Shown here: piece after piece, positions 7,751-16,931 of the stretch | Position numbering within the stretch: the stretch's first letter is position 1 | How the letters are laid out: each line of letters begins with the position of its first letter | Origin: an uncultured Oscillospiraceae bacterium | Lineage (GTDB): Bacteria; Bacillota; Clostridia; Oscillospirales; Oscillospiraceae | Direction: 5' to 3' | Assembly (NCBI GenBank): GCA_910587255.1 | Contig: CAJUKT010000102.1 | Coordinates: 1-64,000, forward strand | Length of the DNA stretch: 64,000 nt | Notes under the pieces: model-generated | Seen by the model: only the letters and a program-made list of their open reading frames with translations | Told to the model about the DNA's origin: nothing | Databases searched by the model: none | Position numbers and translations under genes: made by a program

Positions 7751-9961
7751 TCAAAACACCTCCAGCTCAGACAGTCCGGCAGCTGTGCCAGACACATCAT
7801 TGATGGTAAAGCGCACCCAGGTGATGCCGTCCTTGCTGACGGGGACCGTGAGCGGCTTTCCGTCAACGGGAAGCTGCGATACGGAAATGCTGCTGCCATC
7901 GCTGAACGTCAGCACCCCTTCGGTGACATTGATATCCCTGTCAGGAATGTCATGCAGAACAATCCTGGTGATGCTCTGACCCTCAGCCCAGTCCAGCTGC
8001 ACCCATGCGCCGGCTGTTTCGTTCTCAGCCATCCAGTCCCGGTCCGGCAGCTGGAGGTATCCCCCCACCATTCCGTCAGCAATATAGGCGGCGGGGGCTT
8101 GCTCTGTGCTACTGGAGGCTGTTATGGACGCCCTAAAGGCGAGATTTGAAAAATCCTTTGCCCAGAAAAACTCGTCGGCCTTGGTAAAGGACCCGATCCA
8201 GCTGCTGTACTGGGAGGTATAGGTGGCCAGACAAACATTTTTCATATTCCCGCTTCTGGGGATGGTCTGCATATCCATGGGCATCGGCACAGAAACGCGG
8301 TCCTCCCAGCGCAAAGGAATTTCGTCCATATTGGCCGGGGCCGTGTAGTATTGCAGCGGAGAGGGGTCCCTGTCCAAAACGGGCCAGAGCACATCGCCGT
8401 CGGTGGAATGCACGATCATCTCATACATAACCGGCGCATAGGCGGGGTTCCTATCCACTATGCCGCGCACAATATCCGTAGCAAACACGTTCAGGTATCC
8501 ATGGTCCCCGTGCCGGTCGTAGGCGGAGGTAGTATAGATTCGATCCGGCATGTATTCTTCTATGTACGAGGTCAAGTCCCAGACGAAATTCTGGCGCGTA
8601 TAGCTCCCATGCTCTCCTGTTTTCTGGTAGTGGTAGTCATCCAGCACCTCGGGCACACCATAGGTCTGCGTATTTCCAAAATTGCTGGAAAGGACCTGCG
8701 TGTCAGAAGAGGCATGGTACAGCTTATACAGGAAGCTGTCGGCATAGCGCGTCCACGGTTCAAACCCTCCGGTGTCCGAGTAGCCGAACACCGTGATATT
8801 CTCACGGGACAGGCCAAGAACCTCCATCGCGGCAATGCTCTCATTGATACGCTTGATGCCCAGCGACTGGTTCCAGCCATTGCAGTCTCCGTTTGTCACA
8901 ATGGCGACTTTAACCGTGTCACCCTCCAAGATGGCGTTGTGGATGATTCCCGCGGCGATAAGCGCCTCGTCATCCTCATGGGGAACCAGGACCAGCAGCT
9001 TTTCAGGCTCACCCGCGGGGGGCGCCTCCACGCCAAACAGCTCCAGCTCACCAAGGGCCGTCCAGGCGCTGCCGGGTGCGGCATCAAAAATGACGCGTAC
9101 ATAGCGGGCCGCCATGGGGGTCAATGGATACGCCTGGGACTTCCGGGCGAAATTGCCGGCGGTTTTGTCAACCACGGTAATCCAATCGGCGTGGTTAACG
9201 GAAACCTGCACCTTATATTTCCAGACCCTCTCCCCGTTTTCAAAGGTCAAGCGCAGCGCGTTGACGCTGTAGCGCCCACCAAGATCCACCTCAAGCCAAT
9301 TGCCCGCGTCGCCGTTTCCAGCGATCCATAGCGTGGACAAATCCCCGTCCACAGCCTTTGCGGCGCCTCGATCCATGTTTTCCTCGCTGACGGCGGCCGC
9401 GCTTTTATGCAGCGCAACATTGGAGCCGGTGATTTCAAAGGTGTCCTCCCCCCAGAGCCGGACCTCACAGATGGCAGTCCATCTGGACGCCGGAACCCCG
9501 GTCACCGTCACCCTGACATAGCGGGCTGCGGCGGTAAAGTCCAGCACCTGGAGCTTCGCCCCGGACGTATTGCCGGAATTGTCCACCAAGGGTTCCCACG
9601 AGAGGCCGTCAGCGGAGCCCTCAACCACATACTGCCAGATATCGCCTTCCTTTTCAAACAGGATCTCCCCGCCCAGTAAATTGGTGGTCTGCCCCAAATC
9701 GACCATCCACCAATTGCCGGAATCCCCGTTGTTCGCCACCCACATGGTTGAGGCATTGCCGTCAACAGCCCGGGACGGCGCCCTTTCCTCGTTCTGATAA
9801 CAATTTGCCGAAGCGGCCTTCCCCAAGGCCACATTTGCGATATAGACATCCTGCTGGGGGGCGTCCCCCTGTGCCGCAACCGCCGTCGTGATCGCGGACA
9901 GCATTAAAATGACGCTGAGGAAAACTGCAAGGGATTTCGTCCAGCAACCTTTTTTTAGCAT
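7751..9961 (-). CDS. Secreted PIG-L/LmbE-family deacetylase with discoidin (F5/8 type C) domains
   Basis: 736 residues beginning with a signal peptide (hydrophobic run about 9-30, ending AVAAQ). Two F5/8 type C carbohydrate-binding modules occupy ~40-172 and ~180-311 (STMWVANNGD, NWWMVDLG). A PIG-L domain spans ~320-560 with the metal-binding PHEDDE at 327-332 and RHGDHG further on. A third discoidin-like module ends the protein (~610-736). PIG-L enzymes remove N-acetyl groups from GlcNAc-type sugars, so an extracellular deacetylase acting on a host or dietary glycan is likely (inference). The second binding-site His of the usual HxxH pattern appears as Asn (HGYLN). It is the last gene of the carbohydrate/PTS block, 37 bp after the GH63-like gene. 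Confidence 0.9.
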   Translation of the reverse strand: MLKKGCWTKSLAVFLSVILMLSAITTAVAAQGDAPQQDVYIANVALGKAASANCYQNEERAPSRAVDGNASTMWVANNGDSGNWWMVDLGQTTNLLGGEILFEKEGDIWQYVVEGSADGLSWEPLVDNSGNTSGAKLQVLDFTAAARYVRVTVTGVPASRWTAICEVRLWGEDTFEITGSNVALHKSAAAVSEENMDRGAAKAVDGDLSTLWIAGNGDAGNWLEVDLGGRYSVNALRLTFENGERVWKYKVQVSVNHADWITVVDKTAGNFARKSQAYPLTPMAARYVRVIFDAAPGSAWTALGELELFGVEAPPAGEPEKLLVLVPHEDDEALIAAGIIHNAILEGDTVKVAIVTNGDCNGWNQSLGIKRINESIAAMEVLGLSRENITVFGYSDTGGFEPWTRYADSFLYKLYHASSDTQVLSSNFGNTQTYGVPEVLDDYHYQKTGEHGSYTRQNFVWDLTSYIEEYMPDRIYTTSAYDRHGDHGYLNVFATDIVRGIVDRNPAYAPVMYEMIVHSTDGDVLWPVLDRDPSPLQYYTAPANMDEIPLRWEDRVSVPMPMDMQTIPRSGNMKNVCLATYTSQYSSWIGSFTKADEFFWAKDFSNLAFRASITASSSTEQAPAAYIADGMVGGYLQLPDRDWMAENETAGAWVQLDWAEGQSITRIVLHDIPDRDINVTEGVLTFSDGSSISVSQLPVDGKPLTVPVSKDGITWVRFTINDVSGTAAGLSELEVF

Positions 9962-9998
9962 AAAGCATACTCCCTTCCGCTATGTTTCAGCTGTGCTG

Positions 9999-12383
9999 TC
10001 ATTGGCCTTCTGTTACCCCAAACACTTCAAACTCCCGGAATGCCGCCCAGCAATCGTCGGGGAGCGCTGTGAACGTAACCCTGACATACCGGGCTGCCGC
10101 AGTGTAGGCGTGTGCCTGGACTTCAGCCGTGCTCCCATTATCCGAGCAATCGGCAAGCACCGTCCACGCGACACCGTCCTCTGACCCTTCAATATAATAT
10201 CCCCATAGACCACCCTCTGTCTCAAATGTAATTTTGGAGCCGCTCAGCCTGTGGCTTTCCCCCAAATCAACCATCCACCATTGATCCAGGCTTCCATCTC
10301 CAGCAATCCACATGGAAGAAAGGTTCCCATCGTTGCCACAGGAGGGCCTCCGGCCGGAGTTTTCAAAGCTGGAAGCAGCGGCGGCCTTATTCAGCGCGAC
10401 ATTGACGGCCAGCGGCGCGCCGTAAAGTTCAAGCTCCCTAAACGCAGTCCAGCAGCCGTCAGGGCATTCGGTCACGGTAACCTTCACATATCTGGCGGTG
10501 ACATCACCCGCAAACTCCTGCACGGGCGAGGTGAGGCTGTTTTGCGAACGGTCAGCCACGGTGGTCCAGCTCTCCCCGTCCATCGACGCTTGGATCTGGT
10601 ATTTCCAGAGCGCTTCCGCCTCAAACGAGATCGACCCGCCCGTTATCTGATAGGCTTCGCCCAGATCCACCATCCACCAGTTTCCCGGATCGCCGTTGGC
10701 CGCAATCCACATGGTTGATCCATTCCCATCGTTTCCCTTATCCGGCGCGTGCGCGGCATCCTGATAGCTGGCGGCAGATGCCGCTTTATTCAATGCGATG
10801 TTCACCGGGACCGCCGGAATGGGGGTGGGATCAAAAGGAAGCTCATCCGGCGGTTCCACCGCCTGGCCGGACAAGCTATAGCTTTGAATGCCCGGACTGA
10901 CAGGCATTTCCACCCCATTCACCTTCAGCGTGTAGCTTCCATTGCTTCGGACGGTTACAATACCGTCATTGGCAACAATATCTGTGGTAATGTTGCCAAA
11001 GGTGAAATTTGTGATGCCATGACGCCCCTCCTGGTGGAGCCGCCACTCGATAACCCGATCCACCGCGTTAACCTGATGGAACCCCAGCACGTTCTCAATA
11101 AACAGGGAAATCGGGCCCAATGCGGACCAGCCGCAAAAATCCTGGCGAACGATATTCCCATATTCCGTGGAGGGGGCATTGGCGCTGGGAGCATACGTCT
11201 CCCAGATCGTGTGCGGGACAACGTTTTTATAGGTTTGATATTGCTGCTCCAGGATTTTTTCTGCTGCCTCGTCCGCGCGGGCCGCGTAGCCATAGTTCTC
11301 CAGCCCCTTGATGCCCATGTAGGCGGTCGGAAGCCACAGCCCGCCGCGCCAGTAGGCCCCTGTCTCATTATCAAAATCCGGGTCATCCCGGGCAACGGAG
11401 GGAAAGTCCACAAAGCCTCCGAAGGAGGCGGGGGAGTTCACATGGGCCAGCAGCGCCTCGGCCTGGGCCGCGTCAGGAACCAGCGCCAGCATCGGCCAAA
11501 ACGAGGCCACGGTTTTCACCTTGTCCTTTAACAGCGGATTGGTCTTGTTGATGTCGTAATAGATGCCGTCCGCCTCGTCCCAATAGTATTGGTTGATCAG
11601 CGACTTCAGCTCATCGTAATAGCCCAGATAGGTTGTTTTGACCTGCTCATTTCCGGCAGCCTCCGCCAGCTTTGCGATATAATAGGCGGACAGGGTCTGC
11701 TGAGATATCGTATCAATCCACAGGATTCCGCTTTCTCCAAACGTCCGCCCGCGGGGGCTGTTATCCATGCCGACAATCTGGTTTGACCCGGTATACCCAT
11801 AGGGGGTGCGCTCGTGTGCGATCCTGTGGGAGCTGTGGGGAATCGTATCGCCGGGCTTTGACGTTTCCATCATCTGATAGTGCTGCTGTAAATACTGCTT
11901 CTCATTGATCAGCCATTTGACATGATCCACATCGCCGCTCATCATATAATTTTCCCACTCCACCCAGGCCAGCAGATTGGGATTATCCGCAAACCAAATG
12001 GATTGGGTGGTATCCGCATTATCATACAGCGGCATATAGATGTTATTCAGATTGGCAACGCCCGGGAAATAATCGTCCGCCGCATATCGGTTGAACAGGG
12101 TCATGAAGCAGGAATCCCAAATCCAGATCACGTTGTCATAGCACACCTCGTCCATATACGGGCTGTGGGGTACGCCGGGATCCTCCACAACATGATCGTA
12201 TGCCAGCTCCCAAGCCTTCCAATATAATTCGACGTAGCCGGGATTTTCATCAAAAACCGGCGTGGGAACTTTCGTGGTGTCAAAGGTCTCCGTCTTTGCG
12301 GCAAAGGAAGCGGGCGTCAGGAGCGATACCCCCAGACAAACAGCGGTTGCCGCAGAAAACACTTTTTTCAGCCTTGCCGTCAT
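9999..12383 (-). CDS. Secreted GH63/MGH1-like glycoside hydrolase with two discoidin domains
   Basis: About 794 residues with a signal peptide (LLTPASFAA cleavage region). The catalytic (alpha/alpha)6 part covers roughly 25-510 and shows the MGH1-like landmarks IWIWDSCFM, VGMDNSPRGR, YWRGGLWLPTAYMG and FCGWSALGPI. Two F5/8 type C modules follow (~525-655, ~660-790) and closely resemble those of the downstream PIG-L protein. GH63 relatives cleave alpha-glucosyl or mannosyl-glycerate linkages; the substrate here is not predictable. ATG at 12383 has AAGGAGGG nine bases upstream; the earlier TTG is too close to that site. It lies between the PRD regulator and the deacetylase on the same strand. 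Confidence 0.88.
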   Translation of the reverse strand: MTARLKKVFSAATAVCLGVSLLTPASFAAKTETFDTTKVPTPVFDENPGYVELYWKAWELAYDHVVEDPGVPHSPYMDEVCYDNVIWIWDSCFMTLFNRYAADDYFPGVANLNNIYMPLYDNADTTQSIWFADNPNLLAWVEWENYMMSGDVDHVKWLINEKQYLQQHYQMMETSKPGDTIPHSSHRIAHERTPYGYTGSNQIVGMDNSPRGRTFGESGILWIDTISQQTLSAYYIAKLAEAAGNEQVKTTYLGYYDELKSLINQYYWDEADGIYYDINKTNPLLKDKVKTVASFWPMLALVPDAAQAEALLAHVNSPASFGGFVDFPSVARDDPDFDNETGAYWRGGLWLPTAYMGIKGLENYGYAARADEAAEKILEQQYQTYKNVVPHTIWETYAPSANAPSTEYGNIVRQDFCGWSALGPISLFIENVLGFHQVNAVDRVIEWRLHQEGRHGITNFTFGNITTDIVANDGIVTVRSNGSYTLKVNGVEMPVSPGIQSYSLSGQAVEPPDELPFDPTPIPAVPVNIALNKAASAASYQDAAHAPDKGNDGNGSTMWIAANGDPGNWWMVDLGEAYQITGGSISFEAEALWKYQIQASMDGESWTTVADRSQNSLTSPVQEFAGDVTARYVKVTVTECPDGCWTAFRELELYGAPLAVNVALNKAAAASSFENSGRRPSCGNDGNLSSMWIAGDGSLDQWWMVDLGESHRLSGSKITFETEGGLWGYYIEGSEDGVAWTVLADCSDNGSTAEVQAHAYTAAARYVRVTFTALPDDCWAAFREFEVFGVTEGQ

Positions 12384-12454
12384 TCGCAAATCCCTCCTTG
12401 TATGCAGTTGCGGCTATTTCCAACCATGCTTTTGATCCGACTGAACCGCAGCCC

Positions 12455-13987
12455 TCACGGGCTGCCTCTGTTATCCATCTTTTCAAACAGGAACTCCTCG
12501 ATCATCTGAACCCGCTGGGCTTTGGTCATGTGGGATACGTCCGCCACCGGCTTTACCGCGCCGCTCAGGGGCGTCATGGAAATGATGAAATCGTAGCTGC
12601 TGTCCGGGTACACGGAAAACTGGTAGGGGGAGCATATGTCCACGATCTTGATCTGCGGCAGGCACTCCTGCAAAAACTTACGCTGGCTCTGCTGGATGAT
12701 CACTCCGGCGTTGGACACCAGCAGGGCCCTCCATTTGCTGGTGGTGCGGTCCTGGGCCAGGGCGAAGTGCAGCGTGAGGGAGGTCAGCTCCTGCTGGTCG
12801 GGGAACACCCCGCCCAGGCGCTGATAGAGGGGCGCCTGCTTTTTCACGCTGTCATACAGCTCCCGGCAGGACTCCGGCAGCTGGATGCTGTGCCTTGTCC
12901 TGGCGCCGGGGTTTTCCTTCTGCTGGTAGATGGCCCCTTGGAGATGGGCCAGCAAGCCAAAAAACAGCACCTTGTCCGAGGCAAACCGCCCGCCGATTTC
13001 CCCGTCCACCGCCTCAATCAGCTGAAGGGCCAGCAGCTCCACATTTTCCGGCACCTTCCGCTCCTTCTCAATCTGGGATTGGAAGGCGTTATAGCTCATC
13101 AGATGGATGCAGATATAGGTGCACTCCGATTCGGGCAGCCGGATCTGGAAGGTCTCCGCCAGCCGCCCGGCGATAAAGCGGGCCGTGTTCATCTCCTGCC
13201 GGGGGAATTCCCCGTCCGGCGGGAGAAATTCCTTGCTGATCTGATGGCCGTGGCGCAGCCGGAAAACGCTGATGGTGATGTGGGTGGCCAGGGAGGTGAA
13301 GTATTCGCTGCCCATGAAGAAGTCAAATTCCCGCTCCGCCTCCTCAATGATGCTGCAAACCTTTTTGATATCCTCCTCGGTGTAGACCTGTTCCATCTTT
13401 TCCAGCCGCTCTTTGGCCAGGCGGACGGGGTCGGCCTGGCCCACGGCGGCGGGTCCCCGCCGCTCGCAAAGGTCGAAAAAGCCCGCGATGGCCGAGCGCC
13501 GGGCCACCTCGTCCCCGGCGATGCCGATGCCCCGGCCCTGGGTTTTGAACAGGCGCAGCTGATACTGGCCCAGCCAGTTTTCCGCCCAGTCCAGGTCGGA
13601 CAGGATGACAAAGCGGCTGACATAGAAGCTGTCCGCCAAAAACTGGATGGTCAGCTCCTCCCGGGAGAAGATCAGGCTGCGCAGGAGCTCCACCCTTCGG
13701 TTCGCGCTGCCGTCGGCCATGGTGAAGTACTGGTTGTTGAGCAGCGTAGCGAGGGTTTGACGGTCCGCAGCGTCCATGTCCAGCCGGATGCCGTAGCCCT
13801 GCTTTTTTACAATGCGGACATTGGGCAGCTCGTGCTCCGTCAGCCATCCGTCCGCCTTGTTCAGATAATTCTGCACAGAGCGCTTCGAGATGTCCAGCCC
13901 CTGGGACAAGCTGCTGAGGGTGACGAAACCGTTTCCCTCCAGCAATGCCAGCAGCATCTTCCGCATGGTCTTTTCGGAATGGCGCAT
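12455..13987 (-). CDS. PRD-domain transcriptional activator (LicR/ManR/MtlR type)
   Basis: 510 residues. N-terminal helix-turn-helix domains (LSQGLDISKRSVQNYLNKAD, GYGIRL) are followed by two PTS regulation domains (about 170-275 with HITISVFRLRHG and YICIHLMSY; about 285-385 with HFALAQDR). A C-terminal EIIB-like fold (~395-480) lacks the usual phospho-Cys (LLVSNAGVI). Such regulators are switched by HPr- and EIIB-dependent phosphorylation of PRD histidines. The gene sits inside the PTS operon, so it probably activates it. ATG at 13987 is chosen because AGAGGAG directly abuts the earlier ATG. A small GCAGCCC/GGGCTGC hairpin overlaps its stop. Confidence 0.9.
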   Translation of the reverse strand: MRHSEKTMRKMLLALLEGNGFVTLSSLSQGLDISKRSVQNYLNKADGWLTEHELPNVRIVKKQGYGIRLDMDAADRQTLATLLNNQYFTMADGSANRRVELLRSLIFSREELTIQFLADSFYVSRFVILSDLDWAENWLGQYQLRLFKTQGRGIGIAGDEVARRSAIAGFFDLCERRGPAAVGQADPVRLAKERLEKMEQVYTEEDIKKVCSIIEEAEREFDFFMGSEYFTSLATHITISVFRLRHGHQISKEFLPPDGEFPRQEMNTARFIAGRLAETFQIRLPESECTYICIHLMSYNAFQSQIEKERKVPENVELLALQLIEAVDGEIGGRFASDKVLFFGLLAHLQGAIYQQKENPGARTRHSIQLPESCRELYDSVKKQAPLYQRLGGVFPDQQELTSLTLHFALAQDRTTSKWRALLVSNAGVIIQQSQRKFLQECLPQIKIVDICSPYQFSVYPDSSYDFIISMTPLSGAVKPVADVSHMTKAQRVQMIEEFLFEKMDNRGSP

Positions 13988-14029
13988 ACCCATCTCCTCT
14001 TTCTGCTCAATGTGTCGGCGGCCTCCGGC

Positions 14030-14572
14030 TCAGCGCTGGGAAGGGCCCCCCGCCCGGGGTACGGTCACTGACTTTACCGCCATATCAAATCCGGTGCGGC
14101 ACTCCCCGTTGGTGAAGATGGTCAGGCAGCAGATCAAAAACGGAAAGCCCTGGAACAGATACAGCGCCAGCATTTTCAGTGCGCTTCTGACGCACAGCAG
14201 AAGGCTGTGGAGCAGGCGTCCCCGGGCGGGATTCTGGGGAACCACCCGCAGCCCCATGGCCAGCTTGCCCAGCGTGGAGCCTCCGGCGGCCAGCTGGCTC
14301 AGCGCCTCGTAGCAGAACGCGATGAGCAGCAGCACGCTGTACGCGCTGTTAAACTGGGTGAAAACGGCGGCGGTGAGCGCCTGGTCCTGTCCGCCCGCCG
14401 CCTCGGCGGCGTCCATGGCGGCCTGGACCGCAAAGAAATCGGGCCGCCCGGTAAAGCGGTAGACAACAAACGACAGCGCGATGACAATGGCGGCGTCGAT
14501 CAGGAACGCCAGGAACCGCCTGCCCCGCATCCCGGTGGGCGCTTTCGCGGTTTCAATACCCAGAAAAGCCAT
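14030..14572 (-). CDS. RDD family membrane protein
   Basis: 180 residues with hydrophobic stretches near 20-42, 78-100 and 130-150. The RDD hallmarks are visible: GRRFLAFLIDAAIV with Arg and Asp in helix 1, and GSTLGKLAMGLRVV before the last segment. The function of most RDD proteins is unknown; some are ion exchangers. It has a textbook ribosome site (AAGGAGGTAACC) and lies between the EIIC gene and the PRD regulator, so it belongs to the sugar operon by position only. Confidence 0.85.
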   Translation of the reverse strand: MAFLGIETAKAPTGMRGRRFLAFLIDAAIVIALSFVVYRFTGRPDFFAVQAAMDAAEAAGGQDQALTAAVFTQFNSAYSVLLLIAFCYEALSQLAAGGSTLGKLAMGLRVVPQNPARGRLLHSLLLCVRSALKMLALYLFQGFPFLICCLTIFTNGECRTGFDMAVKSVTVPRAGGPSQR

Positions 14573-14675
14573 GGTTACCTCCTTAAAATAGCGGGGCGGG
14601 GGGACAGCCGGAGGCTGTCCCCCCGCCAGTATGCAGCATCTACATCATACGGGATCAAACCAAAAGGGAATTGAT

Positions 14676-15980
14676 TTACGACTTGGCGCCTATGGCGGAC
14701 AGCTCATCCTGATAGCATTTCTTGTCCCACACCCGGATGAAGGGGAGCCAGATCAGGAACGACACGGCCAGGCCGCACAGCTGGGCCACCACGCCCATGA
14801 TGCTGCCGGTGGTGAGGAAGCCGCTGATGAGCACCGGGCAGGTCCAGGGCACCATGTTGTTACACAGGGGGAACAGGCCGATGGCGGTGCCCAGGTACTG
14901 CACGGACATGGCCGCCATGGGGGACAGGATGTAGGGGATCATCAGAATGGGATTGAGCACGATGGGCAGGCCGAAGGTGACCGGCTCGTTGATGTTGAAC
15001 AGGCCGGGGGCGATGCCCACCTTGCCCACGTTCTTCAGCAGCTTGGACTTGGCGAAGATCAGCATGTAGATCACCACGGGCAGGGTGGCGCCGGAACCGC
15101 CCATCCACACGCCGTTCTCATAGAAGGTGAAGGTGACGATGTTGTGGGCGCCCGAGGAGAGATTCTCCGCCATGTTCATGATCCACAGGGGCTCGAAGAT
15201 GGGGAAGACGATGATGGCAGAGCCGTGCAGGCCGAAGGACCACAGCAGATGCTCGAAGAAGCACACCACCAGCGTGCCGATGTAGGACGTGCCCAGATGG
15301 CGCAGGGGGGTGGAGATGATGGCGGTGACAAACTCGGGGAAGCCGCCCCAGGGGGTGGCGGAGAACACCAGGCGCACCACGGTGAACAGCACGATGATAA
15401 CCGTGCCGGGCAGCAGGGCGGTAAACTGGGCGGACACCGCCTTGGGCACGGAGTCGGGCAGCTTGATGGTGAAGTTTTTCTGCACCAGCAGACGGTAAAT
15501 CTCACCCACAACAAGGGCGGTGAGCAGCGCAGTGAACAACAGCGTGGCGTCCAGAGAACCGGCGATCCACGCGTCCACAGCCTCGCCGTCGGCGTTGGTC
15601 AGGGCGGTGGGCACCACCACGGCGAAAAATGCCGCCATGGCAATGATGCCTGCGGGGGTGCCGTTCTCCCCGTAGCTGTTCACCAGGGAGCTGGCCACGC
15701 CAAAGCAGGCCACAATGGCCGAAATGCCGTAGGTCGCGTTCATGATAACGCCCTCGAAGGCGTTCCAGTTCTCCCCGAACACACCGGCCATGAAGTTCAG
15801 GAACGCCTCCACCGGGAACTCCGCGATAATCATGGAGAACGCGCCCAGGATCAGCAGCGGCATGACCATAACCACGCCGTCGCGCAGGGCCAGCAGATGC
15901 CGCTGCCCGCCCAATCTGGCGGCTACCGGGAGAAACTTCTCCTCCATAAAGCCCATAAATCCGCCTGTCTCTTTTTTCAT
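14676..15980 (-). CDS. celB: PTS lactose/cellobiose-family EIIC permease
   Basis: 434 residues with about ten hydrophobic segments, typical of the lac/cel EIIC family. It imports a disaccharide that the partner EIIB phosphorylates. Typical features are the N-terminal LPVAARLGGQRHLLALRDG and the loop NINEPVTFGLPIVLNP that lies at the sugar site. It follows the EIIB gene by 15 bp with an AAGGAGGAG ribosome site. The family handles beta-glucosides, chitobiose and lactose; the absence of a GH1 phospho-beta-glucosidase nearby makes cellobiose less certain. The name celB denotes the family rather than the substrate. Confidence 0.95.
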   Translation of the reverse strand: MKKETGGFMGFMEEKFLPVAARLGGQRHLLALRDGVVMVMPLLILGAFSMIIAEFPVEAFLNFMAGVFGENWNAFEGVIMNATYGISAIVACFGVASSLVNSYGENGTPAGIIAMAAFFAVVVPTALTNADGEAVDAWIAGSLDATLLFTALLTALVVGEIYRLLVQKNFTIKLPDSVPKAVSAQFTALLPGTVIIVLFTVVRLVFSATPWGGFPEFVTAIISTPLRHLGTSYIGTLVVCFFEHLLWSFGLHGSAIIVFPIFEPLWIMNMAENLSSGAHNIVTFTFYENGVWMGGSGATLPVVIYMLIFAKSKLLKNVGKVGIAPGLFNINEPVTFGLPIVLNPILMIPYILSPMAAMSVQYLGTAIGLFPLCNNMVPWTCPVLISGFLTTGSIMGVVAQLCGLAVSFLIWLPFIRVWDKKCYQDELSAIGAKS

Positions 15981-15995
15981 GTTTTCTCCTCCTTC

Positions 15996-16313
15996 TCAGC
16001 TCTTTTTCTCTTGATACTCCCGGTACGCCTGCTCGAAGATCTTCTCCACGTTTTGCAGGGCGTAGTCGGACATATCCATGATTTGGATGACGGGCACCTC
16101 CCCGCCGTACTGGTCCTGGAACTTCTTGGCCAGGAAACGGACCTGGGGCCCAATCAGCAGGATATCGGTCTGATGGATGCGGTCCTCCACCCGCTGGAAA
16201 GCCCTGGCCTCAATGTCAGATTCAATCCCCTTGCCCTTGGTATAGGCCGCCATCTTATCCACCAGGACGCTGGTGGACATACCCAGGTTGCAGATCAGTG
16301 TGATGGTAAGCAT
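15996..16313 (-). CDS. celA: PTS lactose/cellobiose-family EIIB
   Basis: 105 residues. The phospho-Cys is Cys8 in the loop CNLGMSTS, the signature of lac/cel EIIB proteins. It takes phosphate from EIIA and passes it to the incoming sugar on EIIC. Its ATG directly follows the stop codon of the EIIA gene with no gap, so tight coupling and near-equal expression are expected. Length is normal for the family. Confidence 0.95.
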   Translation of the reverse strand: MLTITLICNLGMSTSVLVDKMAAYTKGKGIESDIEARAFQRVEDRIHQTDILLIGPQVRFLAKKFQDQYGGEVPVIQIMDMSDYALQNVEKIFEQAYREYQEKKS

Positions 16314-16637
16314 TTAACCCTTTCCCTCCAATTCAATCAGCTTTTGGTGAACCTGGAGGAATTCATCCGCCACGTCCCGCATCACCAGCGCCAGGTTCAG
16401 ATGGTCCTGGGCATGGACCATGAGCAGGGATACGGGCGCGCTGTTCCCGCTCATCTCCTCCCGGATCAGGTCCGTCTGTATCTCGTGGGCGGCCACCATG
16501 CCGTCGTCCGCCCTGCCCAGCGCCTCCCTGGCCTCGTCAAATTTCCCCTCCTTGGCCAGACCGATGGCCTCCATGCAGCTGCTCCGGGCGTCGCCCGCCT
16601 GGGCGATGAGGCCCATCGCCACTTCCATGCTGTCCAT
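16314..16637 (-). CDS. celC: PTS lactose/cellobiose-family EIIA
   Basis: 107 residues, all-helical family. The phospho-His lies in LLMVHAQDHL, and the N-terminal AMGLIAQAGDARSSCMEAI is typical. It accepts phosphate from HPr and gives it to EIIB. GGGAGGG lies just upstream of the ATG. It is located between HPr and EIIB genes, so the operon order follows the phosphate flow EI, HPr, EIIA, EIIB, EIIC. Confidence 0.95.
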   Translation of the reverse strand: MDSMEVAMGLIAQAGDARSSCMEAIGLAKEGKFDEAREALGRADDGMVAAHEIQTDLIREEMSGNSAPVSLLMVHAQDHLNLALVMRDVADEFLQVHQKLIELEGKG

Positions 16638-16664
16638 GTGCTTCCCTCCCTCTATTAAGCCTTG

Positions 16665-16931
16665 TCATGTCTCTCCAAATTTTTCCGCGAAGAGGACCTC
16701 CAGCGCCTGGGCGGCGGTCTCCTCATCCGGCCCGTCAATTTCCACGGTCACGATGTCCCCGTGCTTGGCGTTGGCCATCATCACGCCGGTGACGCTTTTC
16801 AGATCAAAGCAGCGCCCGTCCTTTCGGACATTGACCGAGCTCTGAAAGGCGCTGACGCTCCGGGTGATCCGGGAGGCCACCCTGGCGTGAAAGCCCAGCT
16901 TGTTCTGCACCTGTAATTCCTTTACGACCAT
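16665..16931 (-). CDS. ptsH: HPr phosphocarrier protein, operon-specific copy
   Basis: 88 residues, normal HPr length. The active-site motif is LGFHARVAS rather than the common GLHARPA: the catalytic His and Arg are kept but Pro is replaced by Val. The regulatory Ser region is present (LKSVTGVMMA). The ATG at 16931 overlaps the end of the PtsI gene by 10 nt and has GGAGGAGG upstream. Being encoded with PtsI and one EII complex, it may be a dedicated carrier rather than the general cell HPr (inference). Confidence 0.93.
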   Translation of the reverse strand: MVVKELQVQNKLGFHARVASRITRSVSAFQSSVNVRKDGRCFDLKSVTGVMMANAKHGDIVTVEIDGPDEETAAQALEVLFAEKFGET

